Assembly: GCA_009774175.1 (NCBI GenBank)
Contig: VSNG01000001.1
Coordinates: 230,798 to 294,797 of the forward strand
DNA: 64,000 nt
Source: Lachnospiraceae bacterium
Lineage (GTDB): Bacteria; Bacillota; Clostridia; Lachnospirales; Lachnospiraceae
Reading direction: 5' to 3'
Both the position numbers and the translations under genes were made by a program. Below the pieces are notes generated by a model. It was not told the DNA's origin and searched no databases. It saw only the letters and a list, made by a program, of their open reading frames with translations. The first letter of the stretch is position 1. Each line of letters opens with the position of its first letter. Below are positions 1 to 8,803 of this stretch, piece after piece.

Positions 1-157
1 TCCCCTTGTAATTTTCAATAAAAGCCTCCCGGTTTCCCGTTATGGTGACAATGGCCGCTCCCAGCATGGTATCCTTGGGAAGCCGAAGGGATTCCACGAT
101 AAGCTCTTTTGATTTTTCAAAGGTGGAAAACGGTTGGCGTCTCTTCTCTCTTCTCAT
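1..157 (-). CDS. yqfC: Sporulation protein YqfC, N-terminal part (cut by window edge)
   Basis: The first 52 codons are present and the rest lies left of position 1. The visible protein starts MRREKRRQPF and contains LRLPKDTMLG and ITGNREAFIENYKG, the pattern of the small YabP/YqfC family needed during spore formation (family knowledge). In Firmicutes yqfC usually precedes yqfD and phoH, which fits a minus-strand gene leading out of the window. It lies 24 bp downstream of rlmH. The call rests on a short N-terminus, so it is probable rather than certain. Confidence 0.7.
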   Translation of the reverse strand, partial: MRREKRRQPFSTFEKSKELIVESLRLPKDTMLGAAIVTITGNREAFIENYKG

Positions 158-181
158 GGTACACTATATGAGTTTCTCGCA

Positions 182-661
182 TCATTTATGATAGGGTTCT
201 CTGTTGATGATCCGATACGCGCGGTAAATCTGCTCCAACAAAACAACCCGCATCAGCTGGTGCGGGAAAGTCATGTCGGAAAAGCTGACCGCCAGATCAG
301 CCCGTTTCTTTATAGAATTATGTAAACCAATAGATCCGCCAATCACAAAAGCGATATGGCTTGTTCCATTTACGCCAAGCCGTTCAATCTGAGACGCAAA
401 GGCTTCTGAGGTAAGCCTGCGGCCTTCTATCTCAAGGGTAATCACGAAAGCGTCCTCCGGCATCAGTTTAAGAATCCGCTCCCCTTCTTTTTGCAGGATC
501 TGTTCACACTGGCTTTGGGACGCTTTTTCAGGCGTCTTTTCATCGGCTGCTTCCCGGATATCCAGTTTGCAGTACCGGCTCAGGCGTTTTCCGTACTCGT
601 CTGCCGCATCGCAAAAAAATTTTTCTTTTATCTTACCTACTGTTATCAACGTAATCTTCAT
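182..661 (-). CDS. rlmH: 23S rRNA (pseudouridine1915-N3)-methyltransferase RlmH
   Basis: RlmH methylates pseudouridine 1915 in helix 69 of 23S rRNA, using SAM, on assembled 70S ribosomes (family knowledge). The 159-residue product has the normal family length. It begins MKITLITVGKIKEKFF, carries the SPOUT-knot segment FVIGGSIGL and ends with the hallmark FPHQLMRVVLLEQIYRA and a terminal YHK. I chose the ATG at 661, preceded by AGGAA, because the longer frame from 688 adds nine residues not found in the family. The upstream membrane-protein gene ends inside this gene, a 29-bp overlap that suggests coupled translation. Confidence 0.96.
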   Translation of the reverse strand: MKITLITVGKIKEKFFCDAADEYGKRLSRYCKLDIREAADEKTPEKASQSQCEQILQKEGERILKLMPEDAFVITLEIEGRRLTSEAFASQIERLGVNGTSHIAFVIGGSIGLHNSIKKRADLAVSFSDMTFPHQLMRVVLLEQIYRAYRIINREPYHK

Positions 662-1139
662 ACATTTCCTGATAGTACTCGTCCACAAAATTATCCAGAA
701 AGGCTTCGTCCAGATTCATGAATTTATCTTCTATGGCCGCCCGCATTTTCTCTGTGCGCCGGTAGTATTTTTCTTCCTCGGTCAACTTTGCGTCAACGCC
801 TTCTTCCTCCAGAATCAGCGCGTCAATACCGGCGCAGTCAAGGTTTTCCTGACACCATCTCGTAATCTCAGAGCAGAGGGAATTTTCTGATTTCGCTTTT
901 ACCAGAAGCAGTCTGGAATCCCGCATGGACACAATGCCAAAGACAATAAAAAGAATAAACATCGCACCCATAACGCCGCAGACCAGATATTTGGTAATGC
1001 CTGCGTTTCTGTAAAGCGGTATCACGTTAAAGAAAATCAACAGGACAACAATAAAACCGATTCCACCCACAGCCAAAAGCGTGTAAGCCGAGGAACGGTT
1101 GTCCTGTGCCTTTGACGCACTGCTCTGATATCCGGGCAT
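633..1139 (-). CDS. Small membrane protein with two predicted transmembrane segments, function unknown
   Basis: This 168-residue protein is not one I recognise. A polar start (MPGYQSSASK) is followed by two hydrophobic stretches at about residues 20-42 and 48-70, separated by a short loop. After these comes a roughly 95-residue acidic, probably helical domain that contains two Cys (CSEITRWCQENLDC region) and ends in an Asp/Glu/Tyr-rich tail. The ATG at 1139 has AGGAGG eight bases upstream and is preferred to the GTG two codons earlier, which sits too close to the same site. The 3' end overlaps rlmH by 29 bp, so the two genes probably form an operon. Confidence 0.75.
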   Translation of the reverse strand: MPGYQSSASKAQDNRSSAYTLLAVGGIGFIVVLLIFFNVIPLYRNAGITKYLVCGVMGAMFILFIVFGIVSMRDSRLLLVKAKSENSLCSEITRWCQENLDCAGIDALILEEEGVDAKLTEEEKYYRRTEKMRAAIEDKFMNLDEAFLDNFVDEYYQEMYEDYVDNSR

Positions 1140-1160
1140 AAACACACCCTCCTCTCATAG

Positions 1161-2246
1161 CTACTTTAACAATTCCCTGATTCCCTGATTCTTATTTTCC
1201 GACTTATCAATATCCATGCAGACATTGGTATCTTCGCGATACCGCCACACGGAGCATTCCCCGATGGCGCTCATATCACGCCACAGCGTAAACACTCCTT
1301 TGCTGGCAATGCCGTCCCACTCCTGCACGTTACCGATATAGTCTACCGTGTTCGCATACATATCCCCGTCATAGAGACCGTCCGTAAAGTTTCCGACCAC
1401 ATTCTGAATCATGATCTTTCTCGTGGGCTCCAATTTTGAGATATCCACATCATAATGCTCTGCGCCCTGACCGTTTGGCAGATTATTTTTCCACTCGCCG
1501 GCATAGCTGTGGGACATATAGACGCCCATGGCGTTGGTTTTATTTCTCTGGTTGATATAATAGCGAAACCAAGTCCCCTGTCCGCTTCGCTCGCCATGGC
1601 TCCACTGTCCGAAATAGTAACTGTTCTTTTCATAAATGGCAAGGCCTGTGCCGTCAGGCTTTCCGTCTTTGTCCACATCGCCCTTGTAATAATACTCTCC
1701 GGTTCCTTCCAGTTCTCTGGAAAGCTTGACATAGCGTTTCAGATGCGCCAGATCCCACATCGCGTCCTGCCTGTTATCCGCAAAAATGGGATAAGCCTCG
1801 TTTAGAATAAAATCCTTCGTATAAGCCTCGTCGTTTTCGTCCTCTATGTCAACCACGACCGTAGTCTTATCATTCTCCGACTCGCCGCTTTCCTGCTCCT
1901 CTTCCTCGTCTTCTGTTTCCTCTTCCTCCTCAGGTTCTTCCCCCTGGGAAGACTCCTCCTTTGGAGCGGAAGTCTCTTCCTCCCTGGAAAGCGCCTCATC
2001 AATGGTCTGTCCTTCCGATTCCTGCTGCTTCGCATCATCCGTAATGCTCTGCTGCAAATTGTCGTCCGCCTCTTTGGTCTGTTCCCTGCGGCCGATTACC
2101 ATCGTAAGTAAAATCAAAACACAGATGAGGAGAACGGCGATGACTCCCAGAAGGATTTTAGTCACCGTCGGCTTTTGCAGAAGGCTTTCCTCCTCCTGAA
2201 GTTCTTCATCCTGTTTGCTGTTTTTATCCGGTTCTGTCAAATTCAT
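1161..2246 (-). CDS. Membrane-anchored MORN-repeat protein
   Basis: The 361-residue product has a charged N-terminus and one transmembrane helix at about 30-52. A long Glu-rich low-complexity linker follows (about 60-135), then a domain with MORN-type repeats: YYYKGDVDKDG, YYFGQWSHGERSGQGTWF and YAGEWKNNLPNGQG. MORN repeats often bind lipids or proteins or act as spacers (family knowledge); the partner here is unknown. The topology implies an extracytoplasmic repeat domain on an acidic stalk. The ATG at 2246 has AAAGGG upstream. It is followed at 15 bp by the small membrane-protein gene, so they are likely co-transcribed. Confidence 0.8.
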   Translation of the reverse strand: MNLTEPDKNSKQDEELQEEESLLQKPTVTKILLGVIAVLLICVLILLTMVIGRREQTKEADDNLQQSITDDAKQQESEGQTIDEALSREEETSAPKEESSQGEEPEEEEETEDEEEEQESGESENDKTTVVVDIEDENDEAYTKDFILNEAYPIFADNRQDAMWDLAHLKRYVKLSRELEGTGEYYYKGDVDKDGKPDGTGLAIYEKNSYYFGQWSHGERSGQGTWFRYYINQRNKTNAMGVYMSHSYAGEWKNNLPNGQGAEHYDVDISKLEPTRKIMIQNVVGNFTDGLYDGDMYANTVDYIGNVQEWDGIASKGVFTLWRDMSAIGECSVWRYREDTNVCMDIDKSENKNQGIRELLK

Positions 2247-2339
2247 AGGTACGCCCTTTCTCTGATGGAAAACAGATTCATTGTCCCGTTCTGTTCTCCA
2301 TCATAAAGGATAGTTATAAAGATTCTGTCTGTAATTTTA

Positions 2340-3740
2340 TTAAGAATTTCTTAGGTACTCGTCAATGCCCTTTGCAGCCGCCTTGCCTGCGCCCATGGCC
2401 AGAATTACGGTAGCAGCGCCGGTCACGGCATCGCCGCCTGCATAAACGCCCTTCTTCGTAGTCGCGCCAAAGTCCTCCTCGGCCACAATACACTTGTATT
2501 TGTTTACTTCAAGCCCCTTTGTGGTAGACGAGATCAGCGGATTCGGGGACGTTCCCAGAGACATGATGACTGTGTCCACCTCCATCAGAAACTCCGATCC
2601 CTCAATCACCACGGGACGGCGTCTGCCGGAAGCGTCAGGCTCGCCAAGCTCCATACGCACACACTTTATGCCGGACACCCATCCGCTTTCATCCGCAAGG
2701 ATTTCAGTCGGATTGGTCAGAAGATCAAAGATAATACCCTCTTCTTTGGCATGGTGCACCTCCTCCACACGGGCGGGAAGCTCTTCCTCGCTTCTGCGGT
2801 AGACAATATGAACCTCCGCGCCGAGACGAAGCGCCGTTCTCGCCGCATCCATGGCCACGTTTCCGCCGCCTACCACGGCCACCTTTTTGCCGCGCATAAT
2901 GGGCGTATTGGAATTTTCGTCAAAAGATTTCATCAGATTGCTTCTGGTCAGGTACTCATTTGCGGAGAACACGCCCAAGGCCTGCTCGCCGGGAATTCCC
3001 ATGAATTTCGGGAGTCCTGCGCCGGAACCGATAAATACGGCGTCAAACCCTTCCTCTTCCATCAGCTCGTCAATGGTGACGGATTTACCAACGACCACAT
3101 TGGTCTCAATCTTAACGCCAAGACTTTTTACGTTCTCGATCTCCTTAGCCACAACCGCTTCCTTTGGCAGACGGAACTCAGGAATGCCATAAACAAGCAC
3201 GCCGCCGGGTTCATGGAGCGCCTCGAAAATGGTTACCTCATATCCCATCTTAGCCAAATCACCGGCACAGGTTAAACCTGCCGGGCCGGAACCGATAACC
3301 GCCACTTTTTTATTCCTTTTCTCCGCCGGGCTTGCAGGCTTTACGCCGTTTTCCCTGGCCCAGTCGGCAACATACCGCTCAAGCTTGCCGATGGATATCG
3401 GTTCGCCCTTGATGCCGCGGATACATTTGCCCTCGCACTGGCTCTCCTGCGGACACACACGGCCGCAGACAGCGGGCAGCGCGGAAGATTCGCTGATAAT
3501 CTGATAGGCGGCGGCGATATCGCCCTCCTTCACCTTCTCAATGAATCCGGGTATGTTGATGGCCACGGGACATCCCTTGACGCACTGTGCATTCTTACAG
3601 TTGATACAGCGGGAAGCCTCGCACATTGCTTCCTCTTTATCATAGCCAAGGCACACTTCCTCAAAGTTTGCCGCGCGTACTTTTGCGTCCTGCTCTCTGA
3701 CAGGAACCTTCTTTAATACATCCACTTCTATTTCCTCCAT
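2340..3740 (-). CDS. nfnB: NADP-binding large subunit of electron-bifurcating transhydrogenase (NfnB; GltA-like)
   Basis: The 466-residue flavoprotein starts with a Cys-rich iron-sulfur domain (CINCKNAQCVKGCP and CGRVCPQESQCEGKC). Two dinucleotide-binding folds follow (IGSGPAGLTCAG for FAD, VVGGGNVAMDAARTALRLGA for NADP). This is the architecture of the glutamate synthase small subunit and of NfnB. No large glutamate synthase gene is adjacent; a PyrK-like flavoprotein gene lies directly upstream instead, so NfnB is the better call. With NfnA it would couple NADH and reduced ferredoxin to NADP reduction in the cytoplasm. The start at 3740 has GGTGA about ten bases upstream; the ATG at 3749 is too close to that site. 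Confidence 0.85.
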   Translation of the reverse strand: MEEIEVDVLKKVPVREQDAKVRAANFEEVCLGYDKEEAMCEASRCINCKNAQCVKGCPVAINIPGFIEKVKEGDIAAAYQIISESSALPAVCGRVCPQESQCEGKCIRGIKGEPISIGKLERYVADWARENGVKPASPAEKRNKKVAVIGSGPAGLTCAGDLAKMGYEVTIFEALHEPGGVLVYGIPEFRLPKEAVVAKEIENVKSLGVKIETNVVVGKSVTIDELMEEEGFDAVFIGSGAGLPKFMGIPGEQALGVFSANEYLTRSNLMKSFDENSNTPIMRGKKVAVVGGGNVAMDAARTALRLGAEVHIVYRRSEEELPARVEEVHHAKEEGIIFDLLTNPTEILADESGWVSGIKCVRMELGEPDASGRRRPVVIEGSEFLMEVDTVIMSLGTSPNPLISSTTKGLEVNKYKCIVAEEDFGATTKKGVYAGGDAVTGAATVILAMGAGKAAAKGIDEYLRNS

Positions 3741-3810
3741 TCTGATCATTTCACCGAGTTTGTGTCAAGCAACACGCTGACACAAATCATGCGATTGAAA
3801 ATTTTAATTT

Positions 3811-4701
3811 TCAATCTGACCTGCCGCAATTTCCGCACCCGCCATGATGGGTGTCGCCCTCTTTGGCTTTCAGGTAATCTCTTCCCTCTTTTGTTTTGTA
3901 CATCTGCTGGCGTTTCATCGCCTGATCAAAGTCCACCTTGTGACCGTCAAATTCAGGACCGTCCACACAGGCGAATTTCACCTCTCCGTCCACTGTCAGA
4001 CGGCAGGCGCCGCACATACCCGTTCCGTCCACCATAATCGGATTCATGCTGACAACGGTGGGCAGCTCATACTTTTTCGTGGTAAGACAGACAAATTTCA
4101 TCATAATCATAGGACCGATAGCCACGCATACATCGTAGGACTTTCCTTCGGATTCCATCAAATCCTCGATCACTTTAGTCACCATGCCGCTTCTGCCGTA
4201 AGACCCGTCGTCCGTGGTAATGTAAAGATTTCCGGCTACCGCCTTCATCTCTTCTTCCATGATAAGCAGATCCCTTGTCTTTGCGCCTACAATTACGTCC
4301 GCATCAATTCCTCTCTCATGGAGCCATTTTACCTGCGGGTATACCGGCGCCGTGCCGAGTCCTCCGGCAACGAAAAGAATCTTTTTCTCTTTCAGGGAAG
4401 CTTCATCCTCCTGCACAAACTCCGAGGCGCACCCAAGGGGCCCGACAAAATCGTGAAAACTGTCGCCCGCCTGTAAATGACGCATCATTTCCGTAGCCGC
4501 TCCCACTACCTGGAAAACAATGGTAATAATGCCCTTTTCCCTGTCGTAATCACAGATGGTCAGGGGAATCCGCTCCCCTTCCTCATCCATCCTGACAATC
4601 ACAAACTGTCCCGGCTGACAGGAACGCGCCACACGGGGCGCTTCCACATCCATCAAATAGATGTTCGCCGCAAGTTCTTCCGCTTTTATGATCCTGTACA
4701 T
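3811..4701 (-). CDS. nfnA: Ferredoxin-NAD(P) reductase subunit NfnA (PyrK/SudB-like)
   Basis: The 296-residue protein has an N-terminal ferredoxin-reductase-type FAD domain (PGQFVIVRMDEEGERIPLTICDYD), an NAD-binding region (FVAGGLGTAPVYPQVKWL) and a C-terminal [2Fe-2S] Cys cluster (GTGMCGACR ... FACVDGPEF, with HHGGCGNCG at the very end). This matches the small subunit of Nfn and related PyrK proteins. The ATG at 4701 has AAGGAG at ideal spacing; upstream in-frame codons overlap the leader. nfnB follows after 70 bp. Together they should balance NADPH, NADH and ferredoxin in an anaerobe. It has its own promoter just upstream. Confidence 0.87.
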   Translation of the reverse strand: MYRIIKAEELAANIYLMDVEAPRVARSCQPGQFVIVRMDEEGERIPLTICDYDREKGIITIVFQVVGAATEMMRHLQAGDSFHDFVGPLGCASEFVQEDEASLKEKKILFVAGGLGTAPVYPQVKWLHERGIDADVIVGAKTRDLLIMEEEMKAVAGNLYITTDDGSYGRSGMVTKVIEDLMESEGKSYDVCVAIGPMIMMKFVCLTTKKYELPTVVSMNPIMVDGTGMCGACRLTVDGEVKFACVDGPEFDGHKVDFDQAMKRQQMYKTKEGRDYLKAKEGDTHHGGCGNCGRSD

Positions 4702-4741
4702 CTCTACACTCCTTTTTTGCATTTGATATAAACCATTCTCT

Positions 4742-4770
4742 AATATACCGAAAAACGCGCTATTTTGCAA
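4742..4770 (-). promoter_or_regulatory. SigA-type promoter of nfnAB
   Basis: Read on the minus strand, a TTGCAA box (4765-4770) is followed after exactly 17 bp by TATATT (4742-4747). The start of transcription would be near 4735, giving a leader of about 35 bases that contains the AAGGAG site of nfnA. It lies just past the stop codon of the upstream zinc-ribbon gene, so nfnAB can be expressed independently of the folD-fhs region. Confidence 0.65.
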
Positions 4771-4773
4771 GTT

Positions 4774-6231
4774 TTAGATCATATTTGCCACAAAATTCCC
4801 GTAATCGTCATAGCCAAGCTGGGCAGCCTCCCCGGTATATACCTGTACAAGAAACACCTTGTCCGTCCGGCTTAAAATCCCGGTGCCATCATCATAGTAC
4901 TCGTTTATGGTGTAATAATCCGAACCGCTCACCCGAAGGACCGAGCTGAACTGATAGCTCAAAACTCCTGTCTGTCTCACGTTGTGTCCCGTGGCATCTT
5001 TCAGATAGCCGGTTTCCACCAGACAGTTGACCAAATTAGTCACTGCCTTATCTGTAGGGATGGCTCCCCGCAGCCGCAGCGTATATGTACGGGTGGTCAC
5101 TTCGCTGGCAATCCCCTCTCCGCTTATATTGACAAACTTAAAGAGCGTGGTTCCAAGGGGCATGGGAATGGGCCCCGTATAGGGTACGCTGTCCGCCGTC
5201 GGTTCCGATTCGTCCGTAGTGTAGAAAATCTTACAGCCCTCCGCCGCTTCCACCGCAATCATTGTGGCTTCCGCGTATTCGCCGCTGTACAGTTCCACTT
5301 CCGGCGCATTCGGCACGGACAGATTGATCACATAGGTCTTTGTTACAATATCACTCTCGATGCCGTAATCGTTCACAAAAAAGGCACTGACGGTATATTC
5401 CCCCGTTTCCAGAAAAAGGGGCGCCGTATAAATCTGACTGTTCTTGTCCGGCTTTGATCCATCCATGGTATAGTAGATGGTTCCCGCCGTGTTGGAGCTT
5501 AGCTTTAAGGGAATCACTTCCGCATAGCTGCCCTCAACATAACTGAATTCCGGCTCCATGGCCAGATAACTCTGAAACATACTCACAATCCGTTCATTGT
5601 CGCAGGACCGGAGCAGTTCATTAATCTGCCCGAATTCTTCCCTGTTTGCATAGATCGTGATGATCTTTCCGTAGGCTTCTTCCACATTATCCTCGGAATA
5701 AGCGGGCATTCTGTCTTTGTCCGTAATTCTCATAAGCGCAGACAGCGCGTTAGCGTCCATCCCCTGTAAGTAATAATAATCCGCCTCCAGGAACAGGATT
5801 CCCGCCTCCTCCGGGTAATCTGCGTAAGCCGTCTCCAGACAGGCAATCGCCTGCTCGTAATTGCCGCTTTCCGCAAAAGACTGCGCCCGGCTAATCTGGT
5901 ACTCCGCAGTTTGGATATGATAAGTGTAAAGGGCATAGGAAATAAGGCCCACCACAAGAAGAATCGCAAATGCCAGAACAATCTGCACGCCCCGGCCGCT
6001 CTTTTTACTGCCGGTAACAAACGTCTGCACCTCCTGCTCCGTCTCCGTCTCTTTAGCGCGGTCGGCCTCCCCGTCCGGTTCTTCCTGAAGAGAAACCAGT
6101 GTGGAAAGCGTCTCTGTTATGCTGTTTTCTATTTCCGGTTCGAAATCCGGAACAATTTGTATCTCCTCTCCGCACAGGTCGCAGATCAGATACCCTTCCG
6201 GCATTTCATGTCCGCAATGAGGACACTTCAT
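4774..6231 (-). CDS. Zinc-ribbon membrane protein with TPR-like and chitobiase-type C-terminal repeats
   Basis: The 485-residue product begins with a zinc ribbon (MKCPHCGHEMPEG..CDLCGEE). An acidic linker, one transmembrane helix at about 85-105 and a helical TPR-like section (SFAESGNYEQAIACLETAY) follow. Two tandem beta-sandwich repeats resemble the C-terminal domain of chitobiase/beta-hexosaminidase (YYTMDGSKPDKNSQIYTAPL and FYTTDESEPTADSVPYTGPI). A final domain of about 90 residues is unassigned. The zinc ribbon should be cytoplasmic and the rest outside; no enzyme motif is visible. The ATG at 6231 has AGAAGGGA upstream. It begins 31 bp after folD, so it is probably in the same operon. Confidence 0.78.
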   Translation of the reverse strand: MKCPHCGHEMPEGYLICDLCGEEIQIVPDFEPEIENSITETLSTLVSLQEEPDGEADRAKETETEQEVQTFVTGSKKSGRGVQIVLAFAILLVVGLISYALYTYHIQTAEYQISRAQSFAESGNYEQAIACLETAYADYPEEAGILFLEADYYYLQGMDANALSALMRITDKDRMPAYSEDNVEEAYGKIITIYANREEFGQINELLRSCDNERIVSMFQSYLAMEPEFSYVEGSYAEVIPLKLSSNTAGTIYYTMDGSKPDKNSQIYTAPLFLETGEYTVSAFFVNDYGIESDIVTKTYVINLSVPNAPEVELYSGEYAEATMIAVEAAEGCKIFYTTDESEPTADSVPYTGPIPMPLGTTLFKFVNISGEGIASEVTTRTYTLRLRGAIPTDKAVTNLVNCLVETGYLKDATGHNVRQTGVLSYQFSSVLRVSGSDYYTINEYYDDGTGILSRTDKVFLVQVYTGEAAQLGYDDYGNFVANMI

Positions 6232-6262
6232 AGGTTTTTCCCTTCTCTGACACTTCCGTACC

Positions 6263-7105
6263 TTATTGCAGGGACACGGAATTTGCACAGTTATACATCA
6301 GCATGGCGATTGTCATGGGGCCGACCCCGCCCGGCACCGGCGTGATTGCACTGCATACGGGCGCAACATCCTCGTAATCCACGTCTCCACACAGTTTATT
6401 GTTTTCATTTCGATGAATGCCCACGTCAATCACAACCGCGCCTTCTTTTACATATTCCGCTGTAATCATTCTGGGTTTTCCCACCGCCACGATTAAAATG
6501 TCGGCGCGTGCGGTTACTTCCTTCAAATTCTCAGTCTTCGAATGGGCTACCGTCACCGTACCGTTTTCCCGAAGGAGCAAAAGCGCCATGGGCTTTCCCA
6601 CAATATTGCTTCTGCCGATCACCACACACTCTTTGCCTGCGATCTTCACGCCCGAACGCTTAAGCAGTTCAATAATACCTGCCGGCGTGCAGGACACAAA
6701 ACCAGGCTGACCGATGCAGAGCGTGCCCACGCTCTGGGGATGAAACCCGTCCACATCCTTCCTCGGGTCGATGGCCCCAATTACCGCATTCTCATCAATA
6801 TGTCCAGGCAGGGGAAGCTGCACCAGAATACCGTTTACCTCTTCTTTTTGATTTAATTCCCGTATCAGGGAAAGAAGCTCCTCCTGCGTCGTCTCCTCCG
6901 CAAGCTCATAGGAAAGGGATTCAATGCCCACATAGGCGCAGGCTTTCTTTTTATTTCCCACATAAACGCTGGAAGCAGGGTCATTCCCCACCTGTATTAC
7001 CGCGAGACAGACGCTTATTCCCTGCTCTTTTAACTGTGAAACCTTTTCCTTCACTTCGTCCTTTATTTGCGCCGAAATGGCTTTTCCGTCTATAATCTGT
7101 GGCAT
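6263..7105 (-). CDS. folD: Bifunctional methylene-THF dehydrogenase / methenyl-THF cyclohydrolase FolD
   Basis: FolD converts 5,10-methylene-THF to 10-formyl-THF in two steps using NADP (family knowledge). The 280-residue length is typical. Diagnostic segments are VGNDPASSVYVGNKKKAC with the catalytic Lys, VNGILVQLPLPGHI, DPRKDVDGFHP, the Rossmann-type VVIGRSNIVGKPMALLL and the C-terminal ITPVPGGVGPMT. A strong AGGAGGGAAAGAT site precedes the ATG. It follows fhs by 24 bp, so consecutive enzymes of one-carbon metabolism are co-transcribed. Confidence 0.97.
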   Translation of the reverse strand: MPQIIDGKAISAQIKDEVKEKVSQLKEQGISVCLAVIQVGNDPASSVYVGNKKKACAYVGIESLSYELAEETTQEELLSLIRELNQKEEVNGILVQLPLPGHIDENAVIGAIDPRKDVDGFHPQSVGTLCIGQPGFVSCTPAGIIELLKRSGVKIAGKECVVIGRSNIVGKPMALLLLRENGTVTVAHSKTENLKEVTARADILIVAVGKPRMITAEYVKEGAVVIDVGIHRNENNKLCGDVDYEDVAPVCSAITPVPGGVGPMTIAMLMYNCANSVSLQ

Positions 7106-7129
7106 ATCTTTCCCTCCTGTTATCTGCTC

Positions 7130-8800
7130 TTAAAACAGCCCAACGATTTTCCCCTCATCGTCCACATCTATTCTGTACGCGGCCGGGGTTTTGGGAAGCC
7201 CGGGCATGGTCATCACATCGCCCGTAAGCGCCACCACGAAACCGGCGCCCGCAGACACATAGACCTCCCGTACATGCATTTCAAATCCCACGGGCCTACC
7301 TAAAAGTTTGGGATCATCCGAAAGCGAATACTGTGTCTTGGCAATACAGACTGGAAGCTTGCCAAATCCGTCCTGTTGAAGCTTATCCAGCTGTTTTTTT
7401 GCCGCAGCGCTGTAGGTTACGCCGCCAGCCCCGTAGATTTCAGAAGCAACGACATGAATTTTCTCCGTCAGCGACAGCCTGTCTTCATAGAGCGGTTCGA
7501 AAAAGCTTTCCTTATGTTCCAGCGTATCAAGGATTTTCCGGGCAAGCGCCGTACCGCCTTCTCCGCCCTTCTCCCATACCTCGGAAATGGCAAATTCACA
7601 GTCCCTGTCTTCGCAGAAACGCCGCACATAGGAAATCTCCTCCGGCGTGTCAGACGAAAACGCGTTCAGGGTCACTACTATGGGAACTCCGTACTTATGT
7701 ATATTTTCAATATGCTTCTCCAGATTGACGATGCCTGCCTGCAGCGCTCCCATATCCTTTCTGGACAGGTCTTCCTTCGCCACGCCGCCGTTGTATTTAA
7801 GCGCCCTTATGGTGGCAACCAAAACCACCGCATCCGGCTTTAAGTCCGCCATGCGGCACTTGATATCGAAAAATTTCTCCGCCCCAAGATCTGCGCCGAA
7901 ACCAGCCTCCGTGATTACATAATCGGCCATATGAAGCGCCGCCTTCGTAGCCATTACCGAATTGCATCCGTGGGCAATGTTTGCGAAGGGACCGCCATGT
8001 ACCAGCGCCGGGGTATGCTCCAGAGTCTGGATCAGGTTGGGTTTCATGGCGTCCTTCAAAAGCGCCGCCATCGCGCCCACCGCCTGCAAGTCCTTTGCCG
8101 TCACCGGATTGCCGCTGTCATCATAGGCCACGATAATACGGGCAAGCCGCTCCTTCAAATCCCTGAAATCCGAAGCAAGGCACAGAATTGCCATAATCTC
8201 GGAAGCAACGGTGATTACAAAATGATCCTCCCGCACCATGCCGTTTGCCTTGCCGCCCATGCCGATCACAATATTTCTGAGAACCCTGTCGTTCATGTCG
8301 AGACACCTTTTCCACACAATCTGTCTCGGATCAATGCGCAGAAGATTTCCCTGTTGAATATGATTATCCAAAAGAGCCGCCAGCAGATTGTTTGCGGAAG
8401 TAATGGCATGAAAATCCCCGGTAAAGTGCAGATTTAAGTCCTCCATGGGAACCACCTGCGCATAACCGCCGCCTGCGGCGCCGCCCTTGATGCCAAAGCA
8501 GGGCCCGAGAGAAGGTTCCCGCAAGGTAATGACCGCTCTTTTGCCAAGCTTGTCAAAAGCCTGTCCGAGGCCCACTGTGGTGGTGGTTTTTCCTTCTCCC
8601 GCAGGCGTAGGATTGATAGCCGTCACAAGAATCAGCTTACCCTCCGGATTTTTGCTGATTTTTTCAATATATTCCTCGGAGAGCTTTGCCTTGTATTTTC
8701 CGTATACTTCCAGATCTTTTGGCTCGATGCCGATGCGCTCTGCCACTTCCGTGATCGGCATAAGCTCCGCCGCCTGTGCAATCTCGATATCTGTCTTCAT
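7130..8800 (-). CDS. fhs: Formate-tetrahydrofolate ligase
   Basis: Fhs makes 10-formyl-THF from formate, THF and ATP; it feeds purine synthesis and, in acetogens, the methyl branch of CO2 fixation. The 556 residues match the family. Visible signatures are VTAINPTPAGEGKTTTTVGL (phosphate-binding loop), the EPSLGPCFGIKGGAAGGGYA block and the terminal GDVMTMPGLPKTPAA. The start has GGAGG ten bases upstream. The stop codon of ftsK lies 3 bp before the ATG and folD follows, so ftsK-fhs-folD probably share a transcript. No acsABCD or cooS genes are visible, so a complete Wood-Ljungdahl pathway cannot be claimed from this window. Confidence 0.97.
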   Translation of the reverse strand: MKTDIEIAQAAELMPITEVAERIGIEPKDLEVYGKYKAKLSEEYIEKISKNPEGKLILVTAINPTPAGEGKTTTTVGLGQAFDKLGKRAVITLREPSLGPCFGIKGGAAGGGYAQVVPMEDLNLHFTGDFHAITSANNLLAALLDNHIQQGNLLRIDPRQIVWKRCLDMNDRVLRNIVIGMGGKANGMVREDHFVITVASEIMAILCLASDFRDLKERLARIIVAYDDSGNPVTAKDLQAVGAMAALLKDAMKPNLIQTLEHTPALVHGGPFANIAHGCNSVMATKAALHMADYVITEAGFGADLGAEKFFDIKCRMADLKPDAVVLVATIRALKYNGGVAKEDLSRKDMGALQAGIVNLEKHIENIHKYGVPIVVTLNAFSSDTPEEISYVRRFCEDRDCEFAISEVWEKGGEGGTALARKILDTLEHKESFFEPLYEDRLSLTEKIHVVASEIYGAGGVTYSAAAKKQLDKLQQDGFGKLPVCIAKTQYSLSDDPKLLGRPVGFEMHVREVYVSAGAGFVVALTGDVMTMPGLPKTPAAYRIDVDDEGKIVGLF

Positions 8801-8803
8801 ATA

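Noticed and set aside
2340..4701. Glutamate synthase small subunit with a partner
   Set aside because: The large glutamate synthase gene is missing and a PyrK-like flavoprotein is adjacent; NfnAB explains both genes better.
7130..8800. Evidence for a complete acetogenic pathway
   Set aside because: fhs and folD are also general one-carbon genes; no carbon monoxide dehydrogenase/acetyl-CoA synthase genes are in the window.
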